Shown here one piece after another: positions 9,479 through 19,448 of a stretch of 47,599 nt of DNA; within the stretch, counting starts at the first letter, position 1, and each line of letters begins with the position of its first letter. The translations under genes were made by a program, and so were the position numbers. The notes beneath the pieces are model-generated. The model was not told the origin of the DNA. It searched no databases and saw only the letters and a program-made list of their open reading frames with translations. Origin of the DNA: Pelatocladus maniniholoensis HA4357-MV3 (GTDB lineage Bacteria; Cyanobacteriota; Cyanobacteriia; Cyanobacteriales; Nostocaceae). The DNA lies in contig JAHHHW010000109.1 of assembly GCA_019359115.1 (NCBI GenBank), forward strand, positions 1 to 47,599, written 5' to 3'.

Positions 9479-10720
9479 ATGAAGATTTTGCTCCTTAGTA
9501 CTCAAGATATGTTAGGTGGTGCAGCTCGTGCTTCATATCGTTTGCACAAGGGGTTACAAAATATTGGTATCAACTCACAAATGCTAGTACAAGAAAAAAA
9601 TAGTGATGATAAAACAGTATTAGCACCAAGAATTAGGATGTTTCAAGGCATAGCACGTTCAAAATTGACATTTGATGCTTTGCCATTAAAGTTTTATCGT
9701 CAACGAAGTGAAAATATATTTTCTCTTCAATGGTTACCAGATAGAGTAATTCCCAAAATTGCTGCTATTAATCCAGATATTATTAATTTACACTGGATTA
9801 GTGGAGCATTTGTGCATATAGAAACACTTGCCAAGGTGAAACGACCTTTACTTTGGACACTTCATGATATGTGGGCATTTACTGGAGGATGTCACTACAG
9901 TGGAGATTGCGATCGCTACACTCAATCTTGTGGAACTTGTCCTCAGCTTGGTAGCAAAAAGGACTGGGATTTGTCTCGTTGGGTATGGAAACGCAAAATT
10001 AGTGCTTGGAAAAAACTTAACCTCACAATAGTTACACCTAGCTCTTGGTTAGCTAAATGTGCCAGAGCTAGTTCCCTTTTTCAAGATTTACGCATTGAAG
10101 TCATTCCTAATGGAGTGGATATTCAAACATATCGGCCTATTGAGCGTCGCGTCGCCAGAAAACTACTAAACTTACCAGAAGATAAGCAACTTGTTTTGTT
10201 CGGTTCACTACGAGCAACCAGTGACAACAGAAAAGGATTTCATCTGTTACAACCTGCTTTGCAAGAGTTAAGCAAATCTGGTTGGAAAGACAGGTTAGAA
10301 GTAGTCATTTTTGGAGCATCTCAACCTGAAGATCCGCCTGATTTTGGTTTTCAGGCTCACTACGTCGGTACACTTAATGATGATTTGTCATTAAGTGTAG
10401 TATATTCAGCAGCAGATGTATTTGTTTTACCTTCAATTGAAGAAAATTTGGCTAACACAGTCATGGAAGCGATCGCTTGTGGAACACCTTGTGTCGCATT
10501 TAACATTGGTGGTATGCCAGATATGATTGACCATCAGAAAAATGGTTACTTAGCTCAAGCTTATAGAATAGAAGACTTGGCTCAAGGTATAAACTGGGTA
10601 CTAGAAAATCAGGAAAGGCATCATAAACTTTCATATTATGCTCGTGAAAAGGCAGTACAAGAATTTACCTTAGAAATTCAAGCAAGTCACTACAGTTCTC
10701 TTTTTCAAGAGTTATGTTGA
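9479..10720 (+). CDS. GT4-family glycosyltransferase
   Basis: A 413-residue GT-B enzyme. The N-terminal domain begins KILLLSTQDMLGGAARASY, containing the glycine-rich acceptor-side loop. A Cys-rich CHYSGDCDRYTQSCGTCPQL segment near residue 140 is a common feature of this GT4 subgroup. The C-terminal domain has the nucleotide-sugar motif PSIEENLANTVMEAIACGTP, the E-x7-E signature of GT4. The likely role is a retaining sugar transfer in assembly of the exopolysaccharide repeat unit. It follows the previous glycosyltransferase by 43 bp, so it is probably co-transcribed. Confidence 0.9.
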   Translation: MKILLLSTQDMLGGAARASYRLHKGLQNIGINSQMLVQEKNSDDKTVLAPRIRMFQGIARSKLTFDALPLKFYRQRSENIFSLQWLPDRVIPKIAAINPDIINLHWISGAFVHIETLAKVKRPLLWTLHDMWAFTGGCHYSGDCDRYTQSCGTCPQLGSKKDWDLSRWVWKRKISAWKKLNLTIVTPSSWLAKCARASSLFQDLRIEVIPNGVDIQTYRPIERRVARKLLNLPEDKQLVLFGSLRATSDNRKGFHLLQPALQELSKSGWKDRLEVVIFGASQPEDPPDFGFQAHYVGTLNDDLSLSVVYSAADVFVLPSIEENLANTVMEAIACGTPCVAFNIGGMPDMIDHQKNGYLAQAYRIEDLAQGINWVLENQERHHKLSYYAREKAVQEFTLEIQASHYSSLFQELC

Positions 10721-10783
10721 TATTTTCATAAACATTCTTAAAATATTATGCTATTTAAAATCATAAGCTCCTGACTATAACAA

Positions 10784-12028
10784 ATGACAAAAATATCGCT
10801 TATAGCTTTGAGAAAAAAGCTAGAGATTATCACTACAATTGCTTTACTTTTGCTGACTGAGTATTTCCCTTTCCCATCCCTAATATTAAATCTCGTCAGC
10901 ATAATAATCTATTTATTTTTATTTTTTGTCATTTTTGGACGGGGAAAAAGATTTCTTTATGTTGTGACACGAGATATATCTTTACTTTTATTGTTCAGTT
11001 TAGCGATCGCCTCACTTTTTTGGTCTAACAATCCAGAAATTACTGCTTCTCAATTGAGATTTTTGTTCCGATCAAGTCTCTTAGGAGTGTACCTTGCTAT
11101 GCAATACAGTCCTAGAGAACAGATGAGCTTGCTGTCTTGGACAGCTGGTATATCAATAATTCTATCTTTAGGTAGTATTTTTTTATTTCCAACGTTTGGT
11201 ACTGCTTTAGTTGAGGGTCAATTATCTTGGGTAGGTATCTACTCACACAAGCAGATATTTGGTCGTCAATTGGGACTTTTTGCATTAATATTTGTAGTAG
11301 GATATTTAGATAAAAGAAGTAATAATCTCTCCGTTATTATTGGCTTTCTAGTAGTGTTGCTACTTGCATTAAATTCTAACAGTAAAACTGCATGGCTAAT
11401 GATAATATTTTCGTTACTTATTGTTTTTTTATACAAAATAAATAAGCAACGTAGGATTAGGCTATTAATGTTTTTGTTTTTTTCATTATTAGCTATTGTC
11501 ACTGTATTTCTCGTAACTGCTAATTTAAAGTTTATAGTAGTTGATTTATTAGGGAAAAATCTTGAATTTAACGGTCGCATTCCTATTTGGAATCTTTCTA
11601 TTGAAAGAGGATTAGAGCAACCATGGCTGGGCTATGGTTATGCAGGTTTTTGGGGTTCATCAGTTGCTGATTATGTCATAAAAAATAGCTGGGCAGCCAC
11701 AGATGAGGCATTCTCCCGTAGCGCTACCTCATTCCATGCTCACAATGGTTATATAGATATTTTTCTTCAACTTGGTTTCATTGGTTTACTAATATTTTCC
11801 GTTAATTTATTTATTACTCTAAAAAGAGTAATAATATTATTTATTTACACTAGATCCATAGAATATGCTTGGATGATGCAATTTATTGCACTTTTTTGTC
11901 TTCTGAATTTTAGTGACAGTTGTATTTTATTAGTAAATACATTTTGGGTTGTATATGTGTCCATAGCATTTTCATCTGCAATTGAATTTAAAAGAAAATT
12001 TTCGCCTCCCCATCGCTTAACTACATAG
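10784..12028 (+). CDS. O-antigen ligase/Wzy-like polysaccharide polymerase
   Basis: A 414-residue integral membrane protein with about 10-12 helices and one large periplasmic loop. The loop holds GRIPIWNLSIERGLEQPWLGYGYAGFW and AHNGYIDIFLQLGFIGLL, the region that defines the O-antigen ligase/Wzy (Wzy_C) family. In a cluster with a flippase and a Wzc-like kinase, the most likely role is repeat-unit polymerisation rather than ligation to lipid A. Family members are diverse in sequence, so polymerase versus ligase rests on context. It lies 63 bp after the GT4 gene. Confidence 0.88.
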   Translation: MTKISLIALRKKLEIITTIALLLLTEYFPFPSLILNLVSIIIYLFLFFVIFGRGKRFLYVVTRDISLLLLFSLAIASLFWSNNPEITASQLRFLFRSSLLGVYLAMQYSPREQMSLLSWTAGISIILSLGSIFLFPTFGTALVEGQLSWVGIYSHKQIFGRQLGLFALIFVVGYLDKRSNNLSVIIGFLVVLLLALNSNSKTAWLMIIFSLLIVFLYKINKQRRIRLLMFLFFSLLAIVTVFLVTANLKFIVVDLLGKNLEFNGRIPIWNLSIERGLEQPWLGYGYAGFWGSSVADYVIKNSWAATDEAFSRSATSFHAHNGYIDIFLQLGFIGLLIFSVNLFITLKRVIILFIYTRSIEYAWMMQFIALFCLLNFSDSCILLVNTFWVVYVSIAFSSAIEFKRKFSPPHRLTT

Positions 12029-12150
12029 CTTGAAGAATGGTGTGAGGGTGTAGGAGGAGTTATCTTTTTCATTTTCAATCGATAAAAATAGAGAAATCTA
12101 TTTCATAGAAGTTACAGTTGCTCTGAGTTGTTGTAAGTTTCATAAATTTT

Positions 12151-13071
12151 ATGCAGGTTCAAAATACAGTCACCAATCATAGCCAAAAAGCCGTGAGTAA
12201 AACCTTGCGTCTCGCTGTAATTATGACTTGTCACAATCGTTTAGCGAAGACTTTAGGTTGTTTAGAGGCTTTGTACAAGCAAGAATTGTCATCAAATCTT
12301 GAGATACAAGTTTACTTAGTAGATGATGGCAGTACTGATGGTACAGGAGAAGTAGTACGTAGTAATTACCCTGCGGTAAATGTTCTCTTGGGAAGTGGAG
12401 AACTGTTTTGGAATGGAGGGATGAGATTAGCTTTTGCTGAGGCTATCAAGTACGATTATGACTACTATCTCTGGCTCAATGATGACACTATTCTTTATCC
12501 AGAAGCTATAAATAATTTGTTGACATCTTCCCATACTTTAACTAAGCAAGGTTATGTGAAAACAGTTGTGGTAGGGTCAACTCAAGATGCAAAAACTGGT
12601 TTACTCTCCTATGGAGGTATGATTGCCAGTAGTTGGTGGCATCCTCTGAAGTTTAATTTAATCAAACCAGATAATAATCAAGTAAAACCCTGTTCAACTA
12701 TTAATGGTAACTGTGTCCTCTTATCCAGAGAGGTCGTTCAAGCAGTAGGAAATCTTGACCCAGCCTTTCGTCATAGCACCGGAGATTTTGATTACGGGCT
12801 ACGAGTTCACAAACAGGGTGGTTCAGTTTGGCTAGCACCAAGATACGTAGGGACCTGTGAATATAATCCCTTAAGACATCAAGCTTGGGATGAACCAAAT
12901 TTAACTTTGCGTCAGCGATGGGAAAAAATTAACCAGCCTAGAGGACTACCAATTAGAGAATGGAAAGTATTTGCCCGTAGACATGCAGGTTCATTCTGGA
13001 TCTTCTACTGGCTACTTCCTTATGCAAGATTGGTTTTAAAGTCAGTGTTATCTCAGAAACTAGTAGCTTGA
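12151..13071 (+). CDS. GT2-family glycosyltransferase
   Basis: A 306-residue inverting GT-A enzyme. It has the N-terminal AVIMTCHNRLAKTLGCLEAL strand and loop, then VYLVDDGSTDGT (nucleotide binding) and WLNDDT near residue 112 as the metal-binding acidic motif. A NGNCVLLSREV strand and DFDYGLR complete the family pattern. The C-terminal hydrophobic stretch SFWIFYWLLPYARLVL may associate with the membrane. It lies between the polymerase and another GT4 gene on the same strand and should add a sugar to the repeat unit. The donor is unknown. Confidence 0.9.
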   Translation: MQVQNTVTNHSQKAVSKTLRLAVIMTCHNRLAKTLGCLEALYKQELSSNLEIQVYLVDDGSTDGTGEVVRSNYPAVNVLLGSGELFWNGGMRLAFAEAIKYDYDYYLWLNDDTILYPEAINNLLTSSHTLTKQGYVKTVVVGSTQDAKTGLLSYGGMIASSWWHPLKFNLIKPDNNQVKPCSTINGNCVLLSREVVQAVGNLDPAFRHSTGDFDYGLRVHKQGGSVWLAPRYVGTCEYNPLRHQAWDEPNLTLRQRWEKINQPRGLPIREWKVFARRHAGSFWIFYWLLPYARLVLKSVLSQKLVA

Positions 13072-13137
13072 ATTCTAGAGTCAAATGAAAACTTAGCAAG
13101 CAAAGTTCCAGTTTTAGCATCAAAAAAGCAACAAATA

Positions 13138-14301
13138 ATGAAGAAAATAGATAAACCTCGTATAGCTTTGCTTCTTCCAACTGTAGAGCTAGGTGCTTAC
13201 TGGCAACCAGTTTTGGAGGAATTGACAAACTTATCTGATCAAACTATTCTCTACACGGGTCGTCCTTGGCCTGGTTTTGATTTACAGGCTGGGAATAATT
13301 ATACCGTTAAGGTAGTCGGAAAAACGATGCGACTAACAGCGAATAAGGAAAAAACCGACTATAGCGGTGGTTTTATGTACCTATCTCCAGATATTATCCG
13401 TTATTTATTCCAATTTAAACCTCATGTAGTTTTTACGAGCGGGTTCTCTGCTTGGACGGTATTAGCATTGCTTTTCAAACCTTTCGGTAAATGGCGACTT
13501 GTTCTTGCTTGGGAGGGTAGTTCACCAAACGTAGACTTTCGACATTCAAAAGTCCGTTCATTCCTCAGAAGCATGATGGCTTGGTTTGCAGATGCATTAA
13601 TTACAAATAGTCATGGTGGAGAGGAATATCTGATCCAATTTTTAGGAGTCCAGAAAGATAAAGTCCGAAGAAGACCGTACATGGTACCGGATGTAAAAAC
13701 TTTATTGCAAATACCTAAAAGTTTTGATGCTAAAAACATTGTTCGACAGCAACAACATCCAGTTTTTTTATACGTAGGGCGGATAGAGCAACGAAAAGGA
13801 CTCTATAGTCTGCTTCAAGCATGTGCTATTCTCAAGAAACAAAATTATTGTAACTACACTTTGCTAGTTGTAGGTAGAGGACCGCAAAAGCAAGAGCTTG
13901 AGAGTTTTTGTACCCGTGAGAATATACAAGATTGCGTGAACTGGGTAGGTTGGGTTGACTATAGCAGTCTAGGAGTATATTTTCAGAATGCCGACATTTT
14001 TATTTTTCCGACCTTAGAAGACACTTGGGGAATGGTTGTGTTAGAAGCAATGGCTTTTAGTAAGCCTATCCTTTGTTCGAAATGGGCAGGAGCATCTGAG
14101 ATGGTTATTGACGGGAAAAACGGTTATATTTTTGACCCCCATAATCCAGAGACTCTTGCTGAAGTAATGAAGCACTTTATAGATAATCCAAATCTTATTT
14201 CTTCAATGGGACAAAATTCGCAACAATTAATATCTCAGCATACTCCTGTAGCAGCAGCCAATTTCTTTGCACAGACAGCTTCTTTTGTTCTACAAAAATA
14301 G
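13138..14301 (+). CDS. GT4-family glycosyltransferase
   Basis: A 387-residue GT-B glycosyltransferase. The C-terminal Rossmann domain shows FLYVGRIEQRKGLYSLLQA and LLVVGRGPQKQELE. The GT4 donor-site motif is PTLEDTWGMVVLEAMAFSKP, with the two Glu residues seven apart. The N-terminal half has the variable acceptor domain, with SGFSAWTVLAL near residue 100. It presumably extends the repeat unit on the cytosolic face. It lies 66 bp after the GT2 gene and 71 bp before the epimerase gene. Confidence 0.9.
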   Translation: MKKIDKPRIALLLPTVELGAYWQPVLEELTNLSDQTILYTGRPWPGFDLQAGNNYTVKVVGKTMRLTANKEKTDYSGGFMYLSPDIIRYLFQFKPHVVFTSGFSAWTVLALLFKPFGKWRLVLAWEGSSPNVDFRHSKVRSFLRSMMAWFADALITNSHGGEEYLIQFLGVQKDKVRRRPYMVPDVKTLLQIPKSFDAKNIVRQQQHPVFLYVGRIEQRKGLYSLLQACAILKKQNYCNYTLLVVGRGPQKQELESFCTRENIQDCVNWVGWVDYSSLGVYFQNADIFIFPTLEDTWGMVVLEAMAFSKPILCSKWAGASEMVIDGKNGYIFDPHNPETLAEVMKHFIDNPNLISSMGQNSQQLISQHTPVAAANFFAQTASFVLQK

Positions 14302-14372
14302 CTGTAACAAGTAAACATAACTTACTTGATAATTAAAATTTTTCATAGGATAAACCTAATATTAAGGTAAAA

Positions 14373-15434
14373 ATGAGCGTAGCAATCATTACAGGTTCGG
14401 CTGGTTTAATTGGTTCAGAAGCAGTCAGATACTTTGCCAATCTTGGACTACATATTGTCGGTATTGACAATGACATGCGTAAATACTTCTTTGGAGAAGA
14501 TGCTTCAACGGAGTGGAATCGCAAGCGTTTAGAATCAGAATTCAAGGAATATGAACACTACAACGTGGATATACGAGACTGCCCTAAAATAGCAGATATT
14601 TTTAAACATTTTGGCAAAAACATATCATTAATTATTCATACGGCTGCCCAACCTTCCCACGACTGGGCAGCTAGTGATCCATTCTCGGATTTTTCCGTGA
14701 ATGCTAATGGTACACTCAACATGTTGCAGGCAACTCGTGAGTATTGTCCAGAAGCTGTATTTATTTTTACGTCTACCAATAAAGTCTATGGAGATTTACC
14801 GAATTACTTACCCTTAGTGGAGCAAGAAAAGCGATGGGAAATTGAAGCATCTCATAAATACTATCCGGGCATTTCCGAAGATATGAGCATCGATCAAAGT
14901 AAGCATTCCTTGTTTGGAGCTTCCAAAGTTGCAGCAGATGTTCTTGTCCAGGAATATGGTCGCTACTTTGATATGAAAACCGTGTCTTTTCGAGGGGGAT
15001 GTCTAACTGGACCCAATCATTCAGGAACCCAACTGCACGGATTTTTGGCTTATCTGATGAAATGTGCGATTACTAGCAAGCCATATACCATATTTGGTTA
15101 CAAAGGTAAACAGGTACGTGACAATATTCATTCATCTGATTTGATTTCTGCATTCTATGAATTTTATAAAAACCCTAGTGTGGGTGCAGTCTACAACATT
15201 GGAGGTGGTCGTGAAAGCAATTGTTCAATGCTAGAAGCTATCGATATTTGCCAAGAAATTACGCTTAAGGAGATGAACTATTCATACTCCGACAATAATC
15301 GGATCGGAGACCATATTTGGTATATCAGTGATCTATCAAAATTTAAAGCACATTACCCAGATTGGTCTATTAAATATGATGTGACGCAAATTCTGCGTGA
15401 AATTTACGAATATAACGTCGAAAGGTGGATATAA
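14373..15434 (+). CDS. NAD-dependent sugar epimerase/dehydratase, CDP-paratose epimerase-like
   Basis: A 353-residue extended short-chain dehydrogenase. The NAD-binding motif TGSAGLIG is at residues 7-14, followed by a VDIRD motif. A TSTNKVYG stretch supplies the usual Thr/Ser site. The overall layout resembles CDP-tyvelose/paratose 2-epimerases. The canonical YxxxK motif reads F181-G-A-S-K185: the catalytic Tyr position is Phe (TTT codon at 14913), while the Lys is kept. Substrate motifs [11 protein letters not shown] and [10 protein letters not shown] are intact, so it looks functional rather than decayed. It probably makes or modifies a nucleotide sugar for the cluster. The next gene starts 3 bp after the stop, implying coupling. 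Confidence 0.85.
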   Translation: MSVAIITGSAGLIGSEAVRYFANLGLHIVGIDNDMRKYFFGEDASTEWNRKRLESEFKEYEHYNVDIRDCPKIADIFKHFGKNISLIIHTAAQPSHDWAASDPFSDFSVNANGTLNMLQATREYCPEAVFIFTSTNKVYGDLPNYLPLVEQEKRWEIEASHKYYPGISEDMSIDQSKHSLFGASKVAADVLVQEYGRYFDMKTVSFRGGCLTGPNHSGTQLHGFLAYLMKCAITSKPYTIFGYKGKQVRDNIHSSDLISAFYEFYKNPSVGAVYNIGGGRESNCSMLEAIDICQEITLKEMNYSYSDNNRIGDHIWYISDLSKFKAHYPDWSIKYDVTQILREIYEYNVERWI

Positions 15435-15437
15435 GTA

Positions 15438-16244
15438 ATGATTGATGAGGGCAAATACCCCATTTTAGGTGTGAATGTACACGCTGTAGACTATGAATTT
15501 GCGGTTGCAAAAATTGTGTCAGCAGCCGAAAAAAAACACTCTTGTTCTGTGAGTGCTTTAGCAGTTCATGGAGTAATGACTGGTTTTTTAGATCCAGTAC
15601 ATGCGAGACGTTTGAATGGAATGGATCTGATTGTGCCAGATGGTCAACCTGTGCGCTGGGCTTTGTGGTGGTTATATCAAAAGAAATTGCCTGACCGCGT
15701 CTATGGTCCCAATCTCACATTGCGCGTTGCTCAAGCGTTTGCCGAACATGGATTATCAATTTATCTATACGGAAGTAAGACAGAAACATTGAGCAGATTT
15801 GCACAAAATCTGAAGCAATCTTTTCCTGATCTAATTATCGCTGGTATGGAACCTTCCAAATTCCGCAGACTAAGTGAAGGAGAGCGTATAGAACTAGCAG
15901 ATCGCATTAAAGCTTCTGATGCAAACGCTGTTTTTCTGGGTTTAGGTTGTCCGAGACAAGAAGTCTGGGCTTTTGAATACCGCAATCTTTTAAATATTCC
16001 AATTCTAGCAGTTGGTGCGGCTTTTGATTTTCATGCAGGTACCTTACCGCAAGCGCCGCAAGTTCTACAAGATTTAGGTTTAGAGTGGTTCTATCGCTTG
16101 GTTCAAGAACCTAAACGTTTATGGCGGCGCTATGTTTTGCTCAATCCTCTATATGTGTGGAATGTATTTCTACAGTATGTAGGCTTGAGAAAGTTTATCC
16201 CAGCAAGACCAGATGGTAGTGAAAAGATAGAATCATATGGATGA
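15438..16244 (+). CDS. WecG/TagA/CpsF-family glycosyltransferase
   Basis: The 268-residue product has the GT26 hallmarks: [17 protein letters not shown] near residue 60, LYGSKTETL near 110, [10 protein letters not shown] near 173, and [10 protein letters not shown] near 195. Members transfer ManNAcA, ManNAc or related sugars to an undecaprenyl-diphosphate-linked acceptor, usually as the second sugar. It starts 3 bp after the epimerase stop and is probably translationally coupled. That pairing suggests the epimerase makes the donor used here, an inference from proximity only. Confidence 0.93.
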   Translation: MIDEGKYPILGVNVHAVDYEFAVAKIVSAAEKKHSCSVSALAVHGVMTGFLDPVHARRLNGMDLIVPDGQPVRWALWWLYQKKLPDRVYGPNLTLRVAQAFAEHGLSIYLYGSKTETLSRFAQNLKQSFPDLIIAGMEPSKFRRLSEGERIELADRIKASDANAVFLGLGCPRQEVWAFEYRNLLNIPILAVGAAFDFHAGTLPQAPQVLQDLGLEWFYRLVQEPKRLWRRYVLLNPLYVWNVFLQYVGLRKFIPARPDGSEKIESYG

Positions 16245-16380
16245 TTTGATGACCCTAGATAGAACATTTCTAAATAGAATTTGAATATCAATAAACTTCC
16301 TAAACATTTAGAGATGTTACGTTACATATTTAATGTGTTTTTAAATATCCACATTCTGTATCTGTGAGTTTATCTTTACT

Positions 16381-17559
16381 ATGATCAAAAAACGGAAACT
16401 CTTTAGACGGCGAAACTTTATACTAGGTCTGGGAGCTTTGGCAACCACTGTCTACTTTGCGGATAACAGATTTAGAAACAACAATCAACTTCAAGCTCGA
16501 TCTAATCCCAGCAGAAATTTCTCTGTCAGAGGTAAAGCTTCCTTACGCGATCGCGCCGCAGCTAAAGGGTTAATCTATGGAGCATTTTCGGAAGGTGGTT
16601 ACAATAAATTGTTGCAAACTCCAAAACTGCGGTCTGCTTTGATTCAGGAGTGCGGGCTTATAGTAGGAGGGTTTTATTGGGGTTTGACTCAGCCTAGTGC
16701 CAGTACTTTCAATTTTACTGAAAATGACTCTTTTGCCAAATTTGCCTCTGATCATGGGATGCTTTTTCGCGGGCATCCTTTAGTTTGGCATGACGTAATA
16801 CCTAATTGGTTAATTAATAAGTTCAAAGATCCTAGAACTAACTCTAAAGAAATTGAGAATATCTTAATTAACCATGTGTCAACGATTGTTAAACGTTATG
16901 CTGGACGAATTCATTCTTGGGATGTAGTCAATGAAGCAACCAAACCAGATGATAAATGCTCTGACGGCTTGCGAAACTCTCCTTGGTTAAAGTTTCTTGG
17001 TCCAGATTACATAGAGCTTGCTTTTAGGATTGCTGCTGAAAAAGATCCAAAAGCCTTGCTCGTCTACAACGATACTGGACTAGAATATGACATTCCCGAA
17101 CATGAGGCAAGAAGAAGTGCTATTCTGAAACTGCTAGAGCGCTTGAAGTCCAGAGGAACGCCAATTCATGCTTTTGGTATTCAATCACATCTATGGGGTC
17201 ACGAAACTCGTTTTAATCCGAAAAAACTACGGAACTTTTTAGCCGATGTTGCTAGCCTCGGTTTAAAAATTCTGGTTACTGAACTAGATGTCACAGATGA
17301 AAATTTGCCAAAAGACTTAAAGATTCGCGATCGCATGATTGCTGCTGCATATGAAGACTATCTTTCAGTGGTACTAGATGAAAAAGCTGTCATAGCAGTT
17401 ATAACTTGGGGATTAAGCGATCGCTATACCTGGCTTACAAATTTTGCTCCTCGACCAGATAAATTACCAGTACGTCCTTTGCCACTGGATTCAAATTTGC
17501 AACGCAAGTTGGCGTGGAATGCAATAGCAAGAGCATTTGACAATGCACCAAAACGTTAA
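16381..17559 (+). CDS. GH10 endo-1,4-beta-xylanase-like hydrolase, Tat-type signal
   Basis: A 392-residue glycoside hydrolase family 10 protein. The N-terminus carries RRRNFILGLG (residues 9-18) followed by a hydrophobic stretch, a twin-arginine-type signal implying folded export. The (beta/alpha)8 barrel is complete. The acid/base is E185 in DVVNEATKPD and the nucleophile is E301 in VTELDVTDE. HPLVWHD near 132 and a C-terminal WGLSDRYTW match substrate-site motifs. The family cleaves beta-1,4-xylan. Inside a polysaccharide cluster it may trim or release the cell's own xylose- or glucose-containing polymer. It lies 136 bp after the WecG-like gene. Confidence 0.9.
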   Translation: MIKKRKLFRRRNFILGLGALATTVYFADNRFRNNNQLQARSNPSRNFSVRGKASLRDRAAAKGLIYGAFSEGGYNKLLQTPKLRSALIQECGLIVGGFYWGLTQPSASTFNFTENDSFAKFASDHGMLFRGHPLVWHDVIPNWLINKFKDPRTNSKEIENILINHVSTIVKRYAGRIHSWDVVNEATKPDDKCSDGLRNSPWLKFLGPDYIELAFRIAAEKDPKALLVYNDTGLEYDIPEHEARRSAILKLLERLKSRGTPIHAFGIQSHLWGHETRFNPKKLRNFLADVASLGLKILVTELDVTDENLPKDLKIRDRMIAAAYEDYLSVVLDEKAVIAVITWGLSDRYTWLTNFAPRPDKLPVRPLPLDSNLQRKLAWNAIARAFDNAPKR

Positions 17560-18020
17560 ATGAGGGATAAAAATGATTAAATCTTTTAAACAATTAAAAA
17601 ACACAAAAAAGTATTTTTACACTTAAAAAGCAAGCTGAAAATTATTAAAATATTTATAAATTTTAGTAAAATATATATAAAAGACTTACCTAATGCGTCG
17701 GTCAAGCATTTGCCCTTGACAAAATTCACTATTTATGAATATTTAATTTTTTAGAGAAGCAGACAGACTACAAAAGCCGTAATCTGGTTGAGTGAAACTG
17801 CGATCGCCTTGGACGCAAATTGTGTCTATATTGTCAATCATCATTTATTGATAGACACTCTAGCAGTTCTTAATAATCTGGCAAATATATTGATTTCAAA
17901 TTAGTATCTTAACCTTGCTCTGAAGGCAAAAATATTTGTTTGAGCGCTGTGCAAAGCCAGATTAGACAGCTTTGCAAATATAGATATTAAGACAAGTTAT
18001 AGTGAGGAGAAATAGCAGTT
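17560..18020. other. Intergenic region before the sugar transferase
   Basis: A 461-bp AT-rich gap with no gene. It contains TATA-rich runs, a small inverted repeat (GTCAAG / CTTGAC near 17700-17720), a HIP1 site and copy 1 of a 39-bp repeat. GAGGAG just before the next ATG is its ribosome-binding site. It probably carries a separate promoter for the sugar transferase. Confidence 0.5.
17799..17837 (+). repeat. 39-bp upstream repeat, copy 1
   Basis: It starts TGCGATCGCCTT and ends TCTATATTGTCAA. It matches 19568-19606 at 35 of 39 positions, in the same orientation. It lies 183 bp before the sugar transferase gene. Confidence 0.75.
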
Positions 18021-19448
18021 ATGACTACAAAATATCTACCAATAGTTAGCTTTAAACCAGATTTACGTTGTGCAAAGGGTACGAGAATACAAAGAGGATT
18101 AGCTCTTAGGTTTTTCCGAGTATTAACACTTGTATCTCTAGATGCGTTGGCTCTAATCTTAGCATGGAGTTTAGCCATACTGTATGGAACTCCATTAGAT
18201 TCTCCTTGGACACAAAAAGCTCCTTTTATAATATTAACTCTGGCTTTAGAAATAGGCATAATTTCCACAAAAGGTCTATACAAAGCCGGTATTCAACGTC
18301 GCAACTATCCTGGAATCATTAAAGCCGTATCTCTATCACAGGTATTACTTTTATTCATTGCTTTTCTTTACGAACCAAATCACTACGTTTCCCGCTCAAC
18401 TTTTTTGATTTTTTGGTTATCATCTCTGCTATTTATTTGTATTGGTCGCTATTTATTTGACGTGGGTACTAAATTATTACGTAGAAAAGGAGCAATTCGT
18501 CATCCCATCTTTTTAATTACAGAAATAGAAGACAAAGAAAATCATACCAGAATTATAGAAAAAGAAAATTGCTATATAATCCAAGGTATTGCTGACTCTA
18601 GATGCTTGGATTTATGTAATCGAGAATCAACTTTTGAATATCTTCGTCAGCAGGGAATAGTAGAAGCATTTGTTTCTTGGAGTGCAATTAAAAATCGTCT
18701 ATACGTTTGCTGGAATTTCCATACAGCTGGTATTACTTTGCGAATCCTACCAACAGACAGCGAAATTCGTCCTGCTAAATCTACTTTTTTGATGATTGGT
18801 GAAGTTCCTTGTATGACAATTCCAGCACCAATTATTGCAGGTAGTGATTTTTGGATAAAGCGGTGTTTCGACCTTTGTTGTTCTGTAATTTTACTAGTAC
18901 TGCTCTTTCCGGTTTATTTATCAATTGCAATATTAATTAAGTTGGATTCTCCTGGTCCAGTCTTCTTTAGACAAGAACGCATTGGTTTACATAGTCGGAA
19001 ATTTAAAATTTGGAAATTTCGCACTATGGTTACTAATGCAGAGAAGCTACAAGCAAATTTAGAAGCAAAGAATGAAATAAAAGATGGCGTTCTCTTCAAA
19101 ATGAAAGATGACCCACGCATTACTCAGGTTGGTAAATTCTTGCGCCGTTATAGTTTAGATGAGTTACCACAGCTGTTTAATGTTTTTCTCGGAGAAATGA
19201 GTCTTGTTGGACCTCGTCCTCTACCCATTAGAGATGTAGAAAAGTTCCAAACAAAACACTTTATCCGACAAGAAGTTCTTCCTGGTATAACTGGGTTATG
19301 GCAGGTTTCTGGGCGTTCCGATATAGAGAAATTTGAAGATGCCGTAAAATTAGACTTAACTTACATTGAAAATTGGTCACTTTGGCTTGATTTAAAGATT
19401 TTACTACAAACTGTAAAGGTTGTTATGCAAAAAACAGGTGCGTACTGA
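18021..19448 (+). CDS. Polyprenyl-phosphate sugar phosphotransferase (WbaP/CpsE-like)
   Basis: A 475-residue initiating phosphoglycosyl transferase. The N-terminal half has four hydrophobic helices (about residues 35-150) and a CoA-binding-like domain. Then comes the catalytic bacterial sugar transferase domain, opening WIKRCFDLCCSVILL. Motifs include DSPGPVFFRQERIG, KFRTM, DDPRITQVGKFLRRYSLDELPQ and SLVGPRPLP; the D-E pair of SLDELPQ is catalytic in the family. It attaches the first sugar-1-phosphate to undecaprenyl phosphate and so starts each repeat unit. The start is supported by GAGGAG ahead of the ATG. It is separated from the main operon by 461 bp and may have its own promoter. Confidence 0.93.
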   Translation: MTTKYLPIVSFKPDLRCAKGTRIQRGLALRFFRVLTLVSLDALALILAWSLAILYGTPLDSPWTQKAPFIILTLALEIGIISTKGLYKAGIQRRNYPGIIKAVSLSQVLLLFIAFLYEPNHYVSRSTFLIFWLSSLLFICIGRYLFDVGTKLLRRKGAIRHPIFLITEIEDKENHTRIIEKENCYIIQGIADSRCLDLCNRESTFEYLRQQGIVEAFVSWSAIKNRLYVCWNFHTAGITLRILPTDSEIRPAKSTFLMIGEVPCMTIPAPIIAGSDFWIKRCFDLCCSVILLVLLFPVYLSIAILIKLDSPGPVFFRQERIGLHSRKFKIWKFRTMVTNAEKLQANLEAKNEIKDGVLFKMKDDPRITQVGKFLRRYSLDELPQLFNVFLGEMSLVGPRPLPIRDVEKFQTKHFIRQEVLPGITGLWQVSGRSDIEKFEDAVKLDLTYIENWSLWLDLKILLQTVKVVMQKTGAY

